64,000 bases of DNA from NCBI GenBank assembly GCA_900318495.1, contig ONLA01000002.1, positions 17,562-81,561 on the forward strand, read 5' to 3'. Position 1 is the first letter of the stretch; the number at the start of each line of letters is the position of its first letter. The position numbers and the translations under genes are program-made. Below, piece after piece: positions 42,560 to 51,325 of this stretch. The notes beneath the pieces are model-generated. The model had not been told where the DNA came from. It searched no databases and worked only from the letters and a program-made list of their open reading frames with translations. The DNA is from an uncultured Eubacteriales bacterium. Lineage in GTDB: Bacteria; Bacillota; Clostridia; Oscillospirales; Acutalibacteraceae.

Positions 42560-43801
42560 TTAATGACCTACAACGTTCAAAAGTACGCCTGCGGCAACTG
42601 CGGAACCGATTACGCCGGCTACGTTCGGACCCATTGCGTGCATAAGAAGGAAGTTGCCGGGGTTTTCCTGCTGTCCGACCTTCTGGGAAACTCTTGCTGC
42701 CATAGGAACCGCCGAAACGCCCGCGGAACCGATAAGCGGATTAACCTTGCCGCCCGTGAACTTGTACATAAGCTTTCCAAAAAGAACGCCGAAGGCTGTT
42801 CCCATTGCAAAAGCGATAAGTCCGAGAACGATGATTTTTATTGTGCTCAGCGACAGGAAGTTTTGTCCCGAAGCGGTAGCGCCTACGGTTGTGCCGAGGA
42901 AAATTGTTATGATATTCATAAGCTCGTTTTGAGCCGCCTTGGCGATTCTGTCTACAACTCCGGATTCCTTAAAGAGATTGCCGAGCATAAGCATACCTAC
43001 AAGCGGAGCCGCGTCGGGAAGCAAAATCGCGATAACTATTACAACGATAATCGGGAACATAATTTTCTCGAGCTTTGAAACGGGACGAAGCTGCTCCATA
43101 ACAACCATACGCTCTTTTTTTGTGGTGAGCGCCTTCATTATAGGCGGCTGAATAATCGGTACGAGCGCCATATAGGAATACGCGGCGATAGCGATAGAGC
43201 CTAAAAGATGCGGCGCGAGCTTTGTGGTAACGTAAATTGCGGTAGGACCGTCGGCGCCGCCGATAATTCCGATTGCGCCTGCCTCGGGTTCGGAAAAGCC
43301 GAGGAAAATAGCGCCCGTAAAGGTTATGAATATGCCGATTTGGGCAGCCGCGCCGAGGATAAGGCTCTTGGGGTTGGCAATCAGCGGGCCGAAGTCGGTC
43401 ATACAGCCGATGCCGAGGAAGATAAGCGGAGGATAGATTCCGAGCTTAACGCCCTGATAAAGGTAGTATAAAAGTCCGCCGTAGGTCGGGTTTTCGTAAT
43501 AGGTTACGCCGTCGATTACCCTTTGGGCGTGCCCGGCAAGCTCGACGTGCTGAGCGGCGCACTGTTCGGCTGTTAAAAGCTGAACCGAAGGCGGATTCAT
43601 AATTGCGGGATAAAGGTTGACAAGCAGCATACCAAAGGCTATTGGCAAAAGCAAAAGCGGCTCGTACTGCTTTTTGATTGCAAGATAAAGCAAAACGATT
43701 GAAATGGCAATCATTATATAGTTTTGCCAGTTTAGGGTTAAAATACCCGATTCGTTAAATATACCGGTTATGGCTTTAAAGAAGCCGTCGATTATTTCCA
43801 T
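42560..43801 (-). CDS. Sodium-pumping decarboxylase beta subunit (OadB/MmdB/GcdB)
   Basis: 413 residues, highly hydrophobic with about ten segments. The conserved IIGGADGPTAIYVT motif carries the aspartate that binds Na+ in OadB. The subunit couples decarboxylation of biotin-bound CO2 to sodium export. It lies 15 bp after the gamma-subunit gene. No alpha (carboxyltransferase) or biotin-carrier gene is in the window, so whether the substrate is oxaloacetate, methylmalonyl-CoA or glutaconyl-CoA is open. Confidence 0.92.
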   Translation of the reverse strand: MEIIDGFFKAITGIFNESGILTLNWQNYIMIAISIVLLYLAIKKQYEPLLLLPIAFGMLLVNLYPAIMNPPSVQLLTAEQCAAQHVELAGHAQRVIDGVTYYENPTYGGLLYYLYQGVKLGIYPPLIFLGIGCMTDFGPLIANPKSLILGAAAQIGIFITFTGAIFLGFSEPEAGAIGIIGGADGPTAIYVTTKLAPHLLGSIAIAAYSYMALVPIIQPPIMKALTTKKERMVVMEQLRPVSKLEKIMFPIIVVIVIAILLPDAAPLVGMLMLGNLFKESGVVDRIAKAAQNELMNIITIFLGTTVGATASGQNFLSLSTIKIIVLGLIAFAMGTAFGVLFGKLMYKFTGGKVNPLIGSAGVSAVPMAARVSQKVGQQENPGNFLLMHAMGPNVAGVIGSAVAAGVLLNVVGH

Positions 43802-43816
43802 TGATGCGTTCCTTTC

Positions 43817-44263
43817 TTAAAACGGGCGTGTATTGTCAAGAATACCTGCGTTTGCCCAGGCGGAACGTCCGCCCGATTTCTTGATTGACTTTATTTTTGC
43901 CTTGCCCTTTGTTCCGTACATTGCGGTGACCGCCGCGGCGATAACCGCCACAACCTCTCCGTCGATTTCACCGGAGACAACAGGTTCGTCCGCGTTGTTC
44001 TTTTGAACAGGTATAACGACCGGCTTTTTAAGAGCCTCGCCAGGTTGGGAGATTTTTTCTTTTTTGTGCTTTTTGACGTTGTTTCTGTCCTGAACCTTGG
44101 TAACAATCGCGCTGTAGATTTTGATAATGGCGATTAACAAAAACAGCACGGCAAAAACGACAACAAAACCCGTGAGAATAACCTTTGCCGAAGCAATCCA
44201 CTTTTCATAAAGCGAATATTCGGCAGCTATTCCGGAGGCGTTTGCCAAATAGGAAAGATTCAT
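43817..44263 (-). CDS. Sodium-pumping decarboxylase gamma subunit (OadG-like)
   Basis: 148 residues: one membrane helix (about 27-50), a charged linker, and a conserved C-terminus AVIAAAVTAMYG...GRSAWANAGILDNTRPF, the OadG end motif. It anchors the alpha subunit to the beta subunit. First gene of a two-gene operon with its own promoter. Confidence 0.88.
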   Translation of the reverse strand: MNLSYLANASGIAAEYSLYEKWIASAKVILTGFVVVFAVLFLLIAIIKIYSAIVTKVQDRNNVKKHKKEKISQPGEALKKPVVIPVQKNNADEPVVSGEIDGEVVAVIAAAVTAMYGTKGKAKIKSIKKSGGRSAWANAGILDNTRPF

Positions 44264-44302
44264 ATAATGACCCCCGTTTAAATAAGATTTGCATACATAT
44301 TT

Positions 44303-44331
44303 ATTATACTTTATTTCGTCATTTTTTTCAA
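44303..44331 (-). promoter_or_regulatory. Sigma-A promoter of the decarboxylase subunit operon
   Basis: TTGAAA (44326-44331), 17 bp, TATAAT (44303-44308) on the minus strand, 40 bases before the gamma-subunit start. Confidence 0.85.
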
Positions 44332-44411
44332 TATTAAATATCGCGGCGATTGTTTTTCGTCGTTTTTTATAATATACAAATTATTTTAGATTAAAAATTA
44401 TAAAACAAGAC

Positions 44412-44444
44412 AAAAAGAGCGTTTTGATTACAAACGCTCTTTTT
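44412..44444. terminator. Terminator of sipL-spoIVA
   Basis: AAAAAGAGCGTTT (44412-44424) pairs with AAACGCTCTTTTT (44432-44444); flanking A and T runs make it usable in both directions. Confidence 0.85.
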
Positions 44445-44458
44445 AACACAATATTCTG

Positions 44459-45937
44459 TTAAAGAATTATACATATCAGTCCGTTGCAGCCGTCGTTGAT
44501 AATCTTTTGAATTGTCTCCCCTACCTTGCGGCGCGCGTCGTCGGGCATTCGGTAAAGCTTGTTGTGAAGGCCTTCGTTGACAAGCTCGTGCACGGATTTT
44601 CCGAAAATGTTGCTTTCCCAGATTTTTTCGGGGTTTTCCTCAAATTCCTTGAGCAGGTAATTGACAAGCTCCTCCGACTGCTGTTCGCTGCCGACAATCG
44701 GGGTGACCTCGGTTTGGGTTTCGATTTTCATCATATGAATTGACGGAGCGCTTGCCTTCAGCCTGATACCGTATTTTCCGCCCTGCTTGATTATTTGCGG
44801 TTCATCAAGGGTTAGCTGGTCGATGGTAGGCATTACTATTCCGTAGCCGGTTTCCCTGACCTGCTCATAAGCGCGGGCGATTTTGTCGAACTCCCTTTGC
44901 TTTTCGGAAAGGCTGTTGATATTGTCCATAAGGTCGCATTCGTCCGTTATTTCAAGCCCGGTTTGTTCGGACAGAACCTTGTAAAACAATCCCGGACTGA
45001 CAGAAAGCGAAATTTCGGCGTTGCCCCTTCCGAGGTCAAGCCCGGAAATGCCGGCGGTTTCGATAAACTCGTTACCTGACAAAGCTTTTACCGTGTCCTC
45101 AATTTCACGGATTTTGTCAATATCCCTCGCGGCGTCGCGTATCGCGCCCATAATTGAGGATTTAAGCGGATGTTCCTTTTCAAGACGCACTATCCACTTT
45201 GGCATATCGACCTTGATTTCCCTAACCGGAAACTCGAAAAGAAGCTGGGCGAGGATTCGTTTGATTTCGTTGTCGTCAAGCTCCATACAGCTTACGGGAA
45301 GCGCCGGCACGCCGTATTTTTGGGATAGGTTCGCGGCAAGCGTCTGAGCCTGCTGAGACTGAGGCTGCGATGAATTGAGCAGGATGACAAAGGGTTTATC
45401 TATCGCTTTAAGCTCAGCTATAACACGCGTTTCGCTGTCGATGTAGTCCTCGCGCGGGATTTCCCCGAAGCTTCCGTCGGTGGTGATTACAAGACCGATT
45501 GAAGAATGGTCGGTGATTACCTTTTTGGTTCCGATTTCCGCCGCGTCGTCAAAGGGTATTTCTTCGTCCGACCACGGAGTTTTAACCATTCGCGGACCGC
45601 CTTCCTCGCTGTGTCCGAGGGCGGAGCCGACGATGTAGCCTACGCAGTCTATCATTCTAACGCGGAAGCTGACGTTTTCGCCGAGGGAAACCTCGACAGA
45701 TTCCTCGGGAATAAACTTTGGTTCGGTTGTCATTATTGTTTTTCCGGCGGAGGACTGTGGCAGTTCGTCAACAGTTCTGCGGTAGATGTCCTCATCCCCT
45801 ATATTCGGCAGCACAACCGTGTCCATAAACCGCTTGATAAAAGTTGATTTGCCGGTACGGACGGGGCCGACCACTCCGATATAAACATCGCCGTCGGTGC
45901 GGCTTGAAATGTCGCGGTATACGTTACGTTCTTCCAT
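44459..45937 (-). CDS. spoIVA: Stage IV sporulation protein A (spore coat ATPase)
   Basis: 492 residues, normal length. Walker A GPVRTGKST (24-32), switch segment GKTIMTTEPKFIPEE and the C-terminal polymerisation region are typical. SpoIVA hydrolyses ATP to polymerise over the forespore surface as the basement layer of the coat, anchored by SpoVM and, in clostridia, bound by SipL. It starts 11 bp after the sipL stop. A sigma-E-like promoter lies before sipL. Confidence 0.97.
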   Translation of the reverse strand: MEERNVYRDISSRTDGDVYIGVVGPVRTGKSTFIKRFMDTVVLPNIGDEDIYRRTVDELPQSSAGKTIMTTEPKFIPEESVEVSLGENVSFRVRMIDCVGYIVGSALGHSEEGGPRMVKTPWSDEEIPFDDAAEIGTKKVITDHSSIGLVITTDGSFGEIPREDYIDSETRVIAELKAIDKPFVILLNSSQPQSQQAQTLAANLSQKYGVPALPVSCMELDDNEIKRILAQLLFEFPVREIKVDMPKWIVRLEKEHPLKSSIMGAIRDAARDIDKIREIEDTVKALSGNEFIETAGISGLDLGRGNAEISLSVSPGLFYKVLSEQTGLEITDECDLMDNINSLSEKQREFDKIARAYEQVRETGYGIVMPTIDQLTLDEPQIIKQGGKYGIRLKASAPSIHMMKIETQTEVTPIVGSEQQSEELVNYLLKEFEENPEKIWESNIFGKSVHELVNEGLHNKLYRMPDDARRKVGETIQKIINDGCNGLICIIL

Positions 45938-45948
45938 ATACTAACCTC

Positions 45949-47478
45949 CTATATTTTCGGAATCAGCAGCATTTGAGGGCTTTCGATAACATCTTGGTCG
46001 AGTCCGTTTTCGGCGGTAAGCAGCGCAAGCCCTGTCTTGTGCTCCTTCGCGATATTCCAAAGACTTTCACCCTTTGACGCGAAATAGAGAGTCAGCGCGC
46101 AGTCATCGGTTTCAATAGGTTTTTCCGTGTCAACCTCAACGCTTTGCACAGCGCGGCGGCTTTCGTTTTTAACCGCTCCGCCCGAAATTTTCATTTCACA
46201 GCGCAGCTCTATGCAGTTGCCGTCGGCAAGCCGGTAGCTTACTCCGGACATTCTGACCGCCGGAAGCATCAGCGCGTTACAGCCCGAAGCCCCGGCAATT
46301 GTATGTGAATAATCGAAGGTACGCTCGATAAATACCGGAAATTCCTCCTCGTTGAGAGCGACAATGCACATATTGATTTTGCCTGCCGCCTTTACGCTGC
46401 CGTTTGACGCTTCGGCGTCAAGAGTGATATTGCCGGGATAGATATCGAGCAGCTTTGATATTTGGCAGTTGTCGATTTTCGCGGTGATTTTTTCTATAAA
46501 GCTATCGCTGACAGGAACGGCGTCCGCAATTGTCCTGACGGTTTCGAAGCACGGCACAGAACAGTACTTTGTTGAATACGCGTCGGTAACGATGTATTCA
46601 TCACGGCTTACAAAGCCCTCCTCGGTCAGACAGATTTTTACATCGAGGGCTATAAGCGGTTTTTCGGACAGCACATCGTTTTTCAGCCTGATTTCATAGG
46701 ACAACACCTCGCAGTCGAGCACGCTGCGGTTTTCCTCCTCCGCTCCCGCGCAGTCTATCACCTGGCTGAAGGGTACGACATACTCGGTTTTGGCTGTTTG
46801 TCCCGATTCGATATCGGTCAGATAAAACATTCTCAGGTTAATTTCGCCGTTCACCATAAGCTTTCCCGTGACCGCCTTGCAGTCGGTTACAGACGCGGAA
46901 ACCGAGGAATACAGCAAAGACTCGATTGCCGGTTTATCCGCCGCCGAAATTTCTTCGCTGACGGTGAACTGCTCCTGACACAGCGATTTAAGGTCGGCGC
47001 ACTGTATTTGTATTTTGCGGGCCTCAAGCGTAGAATCATCCAGTGTGTACAGCTCGGTTGTCTTTGCGGCAATTACCTTCGCGTAAAGTGAAAAAGCCCC
47101 GTGAATAACAAGCCTGCGCGGACTTAAAGCACGGCAGTTTATGTATTCGGACTTGGTTTTTGTGAGAATAACATAGTTTTCCGGTGTGTCCTTTACGGAA
47201 AAGGTCTGGGAAAAATTGACGTTTTGCTCACAGCAGCGAACCGATTTTTTGTCGCCGTCAACATACAGAACCGTTATTACGCAAAATCCCTCGATTTGAA
47301 GCTGACCGCCTGAAAGCGATCTGGTCTGAATTTTGGGAGTCAGCGTGCATTTTAAGATTTTTTCGATATTCGGGCAATAATCGGGCAGGGTAATGTCGGC
47401 GTCCGCAAGCTGTTCGGCTACCGCGTCTGTAACAATCCACGGAGTGCGGAAGCTTCGTTTTTCCTGATTAAGCTCCAT
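45949..47478 (-). CDS. sipL: SipL-like DUF3794/LysM spore coat morphogenetic protein
   Basis: 509 residues: repeated DUF3794 beta-domains (about 30-440) and a C-terminal LysM (YFASKGESLWNIAKEH, about 460-509). This architecture and length match Clostridioides difficile SipL (SpoIVA-interacting protein L), whose LysM binds SpoIVA. Here the gene is directly upstream of spoIVA, which strengthens the call. DUF3794/LysM proteins also include SafA-like factors, but adjacency to spoIVA favours SipL. ATG follows AGGAGAGAG. Confidence 0.88.
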   Translation of the reverse strand: MELNQEKRSFRTPWIVTDAVAEQLADADITLPDYCPNIEKILKCTLTPKIQTRSLSGGQLQIEGFCVITVLYVDGDKKSVRCCEQNVNFSQTFSVKDTPENYVILTKTKSEYINCRALSPRRLVIHGAFSLYAKVIAAKTTELYTLDDSTLEARKIQIQCADLKSLCQEQFTVSEEISAADKPAIESLLYSSVSASVTDCKAVTGKLMVNGEINLRMFYLTDIESGQTAKTEYVVPFSQVIDCAGAEEENRSVLDCEVLSYEIRLKNDVLSEKPLIALDVKICLTEEGFVSRDEYIVTDAYSTKYCSVPCFETVRTIADAVPVSDSFIEKITAKIDNCQISKLLDIYPGNITLDAEASNGSVKAAGKINMCIVALNEEEFPVFIERTFDYSHTIAGASGCNALMLPAVRMSGVSYRLADGNCIELRCEMKISGGAVKNESRRAVQSVEVDTEKPIETDDCALTLYFASKGESLWNIAKEHKTGLALLTAENGLDQDVIESPQMLLIPKI

Positions 47479-47510
47479 ATTTTCTCTCTCCTTTTATTTT
47501 GGTCTGTTAC

Positions 47511-47539
47511 AGTGTATTCATTTGGACGCGCGATTATGA
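47511..47539 (-). promoter_or_regulatory. Sigma-E-like promoter of sipL-spoIVA
   Basis: On the minus strand TCATAAT, a 14-bp spacer and AATACACT. The sigma-E consensus is KMATATW, 14-15 bp, CATACAMT; thirteen of fifteen positions fit. spoIVA is a mother-cell sigma-E gene in B. subtilis. Confidence 0.7.
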
Positions 47540-47550
47540 CCGGGGTAAAG

Positions 47551-47577
47551 AAAAACACTCCCGGAAAACCGGGAGTG
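47551..47577 (-). terminator. Terminator of the cohesin/dockerin protein gene
   Basis: CACTCCCGG-TTTT-CCGGGAGTG on the minus strand is followed by TTTTTCTTT, 24 bases after the stop codon. Confidence 0.9.
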
Positions 47578-47600
47578 CCGAAATTTGTGTTGTTAAATTA

Positions 47601-49895
47601 TTATGCCAAGCCGGCGATTCTTCTCTGGATAACGGTAGCGTCCATAATTGTAACCTTGCCGTCGCCGCTGGTGTCGGCAATTTGGAGCTGCTGTTCGTTA
47701 AGCTTTGTGTTAACGTCGGTTGAAAGGTGTCTTTGAATTACGGTTGCGTCCATAATTGAAAGCTTGCCGTCGAGGTTTACGTCGCCCCAAACAGCCGCGT
47801 CGCTTGTGATTACAGTTGAAGCTGTGTAGGTTTCGCTGCTGAAGCCGGGCTGTGAGGTTACGTCGTAAACAACGCCCTCGTCAACAACATATGCCTCAAC
47901 CGCGTCATAGGAGGTTTTGTAGGCAATGCCGAGAATTCTTACGTCGAGGTCAACGTTTGCCGTACCTGTGCCGATTACGTCAAAGGTTAACTTTACAAAA
48001 TCCTTTTCGTTGGTAAAGTTTTGGAGATTGATGTTTGTGAAGTTGCCCTTGATTGTATTATCTGAATATTGATTGTAGGTAAAGTTTGAAACGCCGGGCA
48101 TAAGCTCTTCGGGATCTGTGTTGAGCTTAAGCTTTGAATTGTCGTATGTGAGAATCCACTGTGTGTTGATAAGCTTCATTGAAGATCTGAGCCTGTAGCT
48201 GACGGTTACCTGCTTTGCTCCGGGGCTTAATTTTGAGGTTGCGGTCTTGAAAAAGTTGGAGCTTGCCTGTACGGTGAGGCTGTCGTCGGAGTCGATTCCG
48301 CCGTTTGCAACCTTTGCTGTACCGCTGATTGAAGTTGAGGTAAAGCCCGAAACTCCGCTGAGATTCTGCTTAACGCCGCCCTTTACCGCGTTGCGGTAGT
48401 TAAGAACTCCGCCGCTGAGATAACCTACGGAAAGCTCCTGCACGTTGAGGCTTACGGCAGCGCTGCCGGTGCCGATAACCTCAAATTCCGCCTGTGCAAG
48501 CGTGCCGGAATTTGTGAAGTCAACAAGGTTTTGAACCTCGGTGAAGTTGCCGTAAACGTGTCCGTTGTCGGCGTAAACAACTCCGCCGGTCTTGGGAGCC
48601 ATTGAAACACCCGAGGATTTAAGCTTAAGCTTTGAGCTGTCGTATGTAAGCGTCCACTGGGCGTTGCAAACCTTCATTGAGGATTTAAGGTCGTATTTTA
48701 CCGAAATCGTGTCGCCCTTTTTGGCTTCGTAGCTTCCGGATGAAAGCACGTTTGAGGTTGCGCTGACCTTTAAGGTTGTGTCAGAGCCGGGTGTTACGGG
48801 GTTGGTGGGCTGTACGGGAGAATCGGTGGGCTCGGTCACAGGCTGGGGATTAACCGGTGTGCTTCCGCCGCCCTTTCCTACTCTTGCGAAGGGAACAGTG
48901 ATGTGATCCTCGTCGCTCTTTTCGAAGCTGTTGTTTTCCTGTGAGCCCGCAGAGTCGTCAAGGTCAGCCTTGTCGTTCATTGCGAGGTCGTAAGGCAGAC
49001 AGTCCATACCCGACTTGCCGCTTGTCATAATTACCATTGCGCCGATGCCGCTTGATGCCACGTCGCTCTTGGTTACGCCGAGCTTTGAAAGCGGAATTGA
49101 CATTTCGTAATGGAAGTCCATGCTTGAGCTTTTGTGACCCTTGGTGTTGAAGTCAACCCACGCGGCGTTTTCGTTGCACATATCGCCGAGCACGCGCTTG
49201 TTGTGTGTGCCGTAGCCGCCGTTAATGCCGTAAACGTTTTTGCTTAAAATACCTTTTCCGTATTTAAAGTTGATTCCTGTCTCGGCACGCGCGCCGATTT
49301 CCTTGGGGTTAAGGCCTGCTGACGAGCCGCTGTAAAGGAAGGGACCGTTCGCGCCGTTTGTTGAGATTGCAACAAGACGGTTAAAGGGGTTTTCGAAGGT
49401 GATGCCGGAATCCCAGATTGTGCCGCCTGTTGTAAGCTTGGCGTTGTTGCCGATTGCGTCGGACTTACCTGTGTCAACAGCGATAAAGAACGGAATGTTC
49501 ATTGTCTGGTAGAGAATACCCTGTGACAGAGGATAGTCGTCGTTCGGAGCGACAACATCCTGAACGTTGGTCATTTCCCACATAAGGTAAAGGTTGCTGT
49601 CGTCGTAGGCGCCGTAGAGTGTGTAGAGGTCAAGCGGAACCTCGTACATTGAGTTGGGACGGTAAACACGGGGATCGTCGTTTGCCGTGCCCTGCGCAAT
49701 AATCATTGAGCTGTTCCAATCGGAAATGTCGCCGTCAACATTGATTGACTTTTGAACGCCGACCTGACCGTTGGGGTTGGTCTTGTAGTAGCTTGCGAGC
49801 GTTCCTGCCGCGGACGCGGGGAACACCGAGATTAGCATTGTGACAAGAATTGCGGCTACAAGCGCAAAGCTCATCACTTTTTTTGAGTGTCTCAT
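47601..49895 (-). CDS. Secreted scaffold-like protein with two cohesin-like modules and a dockerin
   Basis: 764 residues. Signal peptide about 1-30 (AAILVTMLISVFPASAAG). Residues 35-345 form a sugar-binding-like domain (INVDGDISDWNSS, then beta strands). A Pro/Thr linker follows (about 346-372), then two related modules (about 373-500 and 545-695) that share the core QWTLTYDSSKLKL/QWILTYDNSKLKL of the cohesin and dockerin-binding fold, and a C-terminal dockerin (about 706-764; GDVNLDGKLS and ADTSGDGKVT). It could both bind dockerin proteins and be bound by a cohesin. It is monocistronic and lies between sipL and spoVM. Cohesin identity is by pattern only. Confidence 0.82.
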   Translation of the reverse strand: MRHSKKVMSFALVAAILVTMLISVFPASAAGTLASYYKTNPNGQVGVQKSINVDGDISDWNSSMIIAQGTANDDPRVYRPNSMYEVPLDLYTLYGAYDDSNLYLMWEMTNVQDVVAPNDDYPLSQGILYQTMNIPFFIAVDTGKSDAIGNNAKLTTGGTIWDSGITFENPFNRLVAISTNGANGPFLYSGSSAGLNPKEIGARAETGINFKYGKGILSKNVYGINGGYGTHNKRVLGDMCNENAAWVDFNTKGHKSSSMDFHYEMSIPLSKLGVTKSDVASSGIGAMVIMTSGKSGMDCLPYDLAMNDKADLDDSAGSQENNSFEKSDEDHITVPFARVGKGGGSTPVNPQPVTEPTDSPVQPTNPVTPGSDTTLKVSATSNVLSSGSYEAKKGDTISVKYDLKSSMKVCNAQWTLTYDSSKLKLKSSGVSMAPKTGGVVYADNGHVYGNFTEVQNLVDFTNSGTLAQAEFEVIGTGSAAVSLNVQELSVGYLSGGVLNYRNAVKGGVKQNLSGVSGFTSTSISGTAKVANGGIDSDDSLTVQASSNFFKTATSKLSPGAKQVTVSYRLRSSMKLINTQWILTYDNSKLKLNTDPEELMPGVSNFTYNQYSDNTIKGNFTNINLQNFTNEKDFVKLTFDVIGTGTANVDLDVRILGIAYKTSYDAVEAYVVDEGVVYDVTSQPGFSSETYTASTVITSDAAVWGDVNLDGKLSIMDATVIQRHLSTDVNTKLNEQQLQIADTSGDGKVTIMDATVIQRRIAGLA

Positions 49896-49967
49896 CGTTA
49901 ATTACCTCCTAAATAAAATTACCACCTTTATTATATAAAATTTTCAAAAAAAAGACAATACAAAAAT

Positions 49968-50002
49968 AAGATGTGCAAAGTTTTTGTCACAATGCACATC
50001 TT
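49968..50002 (-). terminator. Probable terminator of the spoVM transcript
   Basis: AAGATGTGCA and TGCACATCTT form a perfect 10-bp stem. On the minus strand ATTTTTG follows. It lies 40 bases after the spoVM stop. Confidence 0.6.
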
Positions 50003-50042
50003 AACTGTTTGCGTGTTGGTTATTATGCCCAATGGCTTTGTA

Positions 50043-50132
50043 TTAAATATCCTGCTTGACTTTTTTTATTCCGTAAATTTTACGTAAAATTGACGATATA
50101 ATTTTTGGATTTTCGATAAGTACTACTTTCAT
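50043..50132 (-). CDS. spoVM: SpoVM, 29-residue amphipathic spore-coat anchor peptide
   Basis: A 29-codon gene with a strong GGAGG ribosome site 8 bases before its ATG. The product matches B. subtilis SpoVM (26 residues) at M1, K2, I6, P9, K10, I15, R17 and G21, including the proline known to be essential for curvature sensing; the rest is conservative and amphipathic. SpoVM inserts into the positively curved forespore membrane and recruits SpoIVA, whose gene lies 4 kb away. Small genes like this are easily missed in annotation. Its ribosome site overlaps the stop of the upstream 47-codon gene. Confidence 0.85.
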   Translation of the reverse strand: MKVVLIENPKIISSILRKIYGIKKVKQDI

Positions 50133-50136
50133 AAAA

Positions 50137-50280
50137 TTACCTCCGTACGCAAGATAAGCTTACAATTACAAGTGCAGCGGCTGCTACAACCAATACCCAC
50201 TTTGCCGGCAGCACGGTCGCGGTTAACAGTCCCAGTCCGAAACAGACTGCTGATTTTACTTTATGTTTGTAGCATCTCAC
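50137..50280 (-). CDS. 47-residue membrane protein cotranslated with spoVM, unknown function
   Basis: A short gene starting with GTG 50280, 7 bases after GAGGG. The product has a basic N-terminus (RCYKHKVK) and two hydrophobic stretches (about 11-24 and 28-43), ending SCVRR. Its TAA stop lies inside the spoVM ribosome site, so the two are probably translationally coupled. I do not recognise the family. Its place next to spoVM suggests a spore membrane role, by inference only. Confidence 0.65.
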   Translation of the reverse strand: MRCYKHKVKSAVCFGLGLLTATVLPAKWVLVVAAAALVIVSLSCVRR

Positions 50281-50324
50281 TGTATCACCCTCTACCATAA
50301 TATTGCGAAGTGAAAAAAATGTGC

Positions 50325-50353
50325 TTGATTTTTTCTGGTTTCTAATATACTAT
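50325..50353 (+). promoter_or_regulatory. Sigma-A promoter of the RluA-type gene
   Basis: TTGATT (50325-50330), 17 bp, TACTAT (50348-50353), 22 bases before the ATG. Confidence 0.7.
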
Positions 50354-50375
50354 TATGTTAATGTGAGGTGCGGCA

Positions 50376-51323
50376 ATGAGAACTCTTACTATTCAAAAAA
50401 ACGACTGTAACCAGCGGCTTGACAAATTTTTGCAAAAGCGTTTCAGGACAATGCCCAAGCCGCTGATGTACAAATATATAAGAAAGAAATGTATTAAGGT
50501 AAACGGCAAAAAATGCGGAATTGACACTTTGCTCAACGAAGGCGACGTGCTTACCTTTTATATTAAGGATGAGTTTTTTGAGGCTGCCGAAGAAAAGCAT
50601 TACGACTTTTTGAAGGCTCCGAAAAAGCTTGACATAGTATATGAGGACGAAAACATTTTGCTGATTGACAAACAGCCGGGAGTTATTGTTCACCCGGACA
50701 AGCAGTATCACTTTGACTCGCTTGTAAGCAGGGTTCTGCATTATTTGTACGACAAGGGAGAATATAATCCCGAGCTTGACAAGGCTTTTACTCCGGCACT
50801 GGTAAACCGCATTGACCGCAACACCGGCGGAATTGTGATTGCGGCAAAAAACGCCGAGAGTCTGAGGATACTTAACGCTAAGATGAAAAGCCGCGAGCTT
50901 GAAAAGTATTACCTTTGTCTTGTTCACGGAAAGCCGGTTAAAAGCGAGGACATCTTAACAGGCTATATTACCAAAAACGAGAGCAAAAATACGGTGAGGG
51001 TGCACAAAAAGGCGGTTGAAGGCTCAAAGGAGATTAAAACGAAGTACAGAGTGCTGGAAACCGGCGGCTGCTTCAGCCTTGTTGAGGTTGAGCTTATGAC
51101 AGGCAGAACGCATCAGATCAGGGCTCACATGGCTTCAATCGGTCATCCGCTGGTCGGCGACACAAAATACGGCAAAAACAAAAAATCGCCCGACGGCTTT
51201 CGCTATCAGGCGCTGTACAGCTACAAGCTTGTGTTCAATTTTTCGGAAAGCGCGGGGATTCTCGATTACCTCAACGGCAGAGAGTTCCGCGTTAAAGATA
51301 TTTGGTTTAAAAAGGAGTCTTAA
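50376..51323 (+). CDS. RluA-family 23S rRNA pseudouridine synthase with S4 domain
   Basis: 315 residues. An N-terminal S4 domain ([16 protein letters not shown]...[13 protein letters not shown]) precedes the RluA catalytic domain with [12 protein letters not shown] (catalytic aspartate in the HRLDxxTSG equivalent) and a [10 protein letters not shown] motif. It isomerises uridines in rRNA, closest in layout to RluC or RluD. The histidine of the usual HRLD is replaced by Asn (NRID). It is followed by a membrane-protein gene 2 bp later. Confidence 0.92.
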   Translation: MRTLTIQKNDCNQRLDKFLQKRFRTMPKPLMYKYIRKKCIKVNGKKCGIDTLLNEGDVLTFYIKDEFFEAAEEKHYDFLKAPKKLDIVYEDENILLIDKQPGVIVHPDKQYHFDSLVSRVLHYLYDKGEYNPELDKAFTPALVNRIDRNTGGIVIAAKNAESLRILNAKMKSRELEKYYLCLVHGKPVKSEDILTGYITKNESKNTVRVHKKAVEGSKEIKTKYRVLETGGCFSLVEVELMTGRTHQIRAHMASIGHPLVGDTKYGKNKKSPDGFRYQALYSYKLVFNFSESAGILDYLNGREFRVKDIWFKKES

Positions 51324-51325
51324 TT

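Noticed and set aside
50358-50927. A 189-codon minus-strand frame opposite the RluA-type gene
   Set aside because: Antisense shadow of a well-supported synthase with its own promoter.
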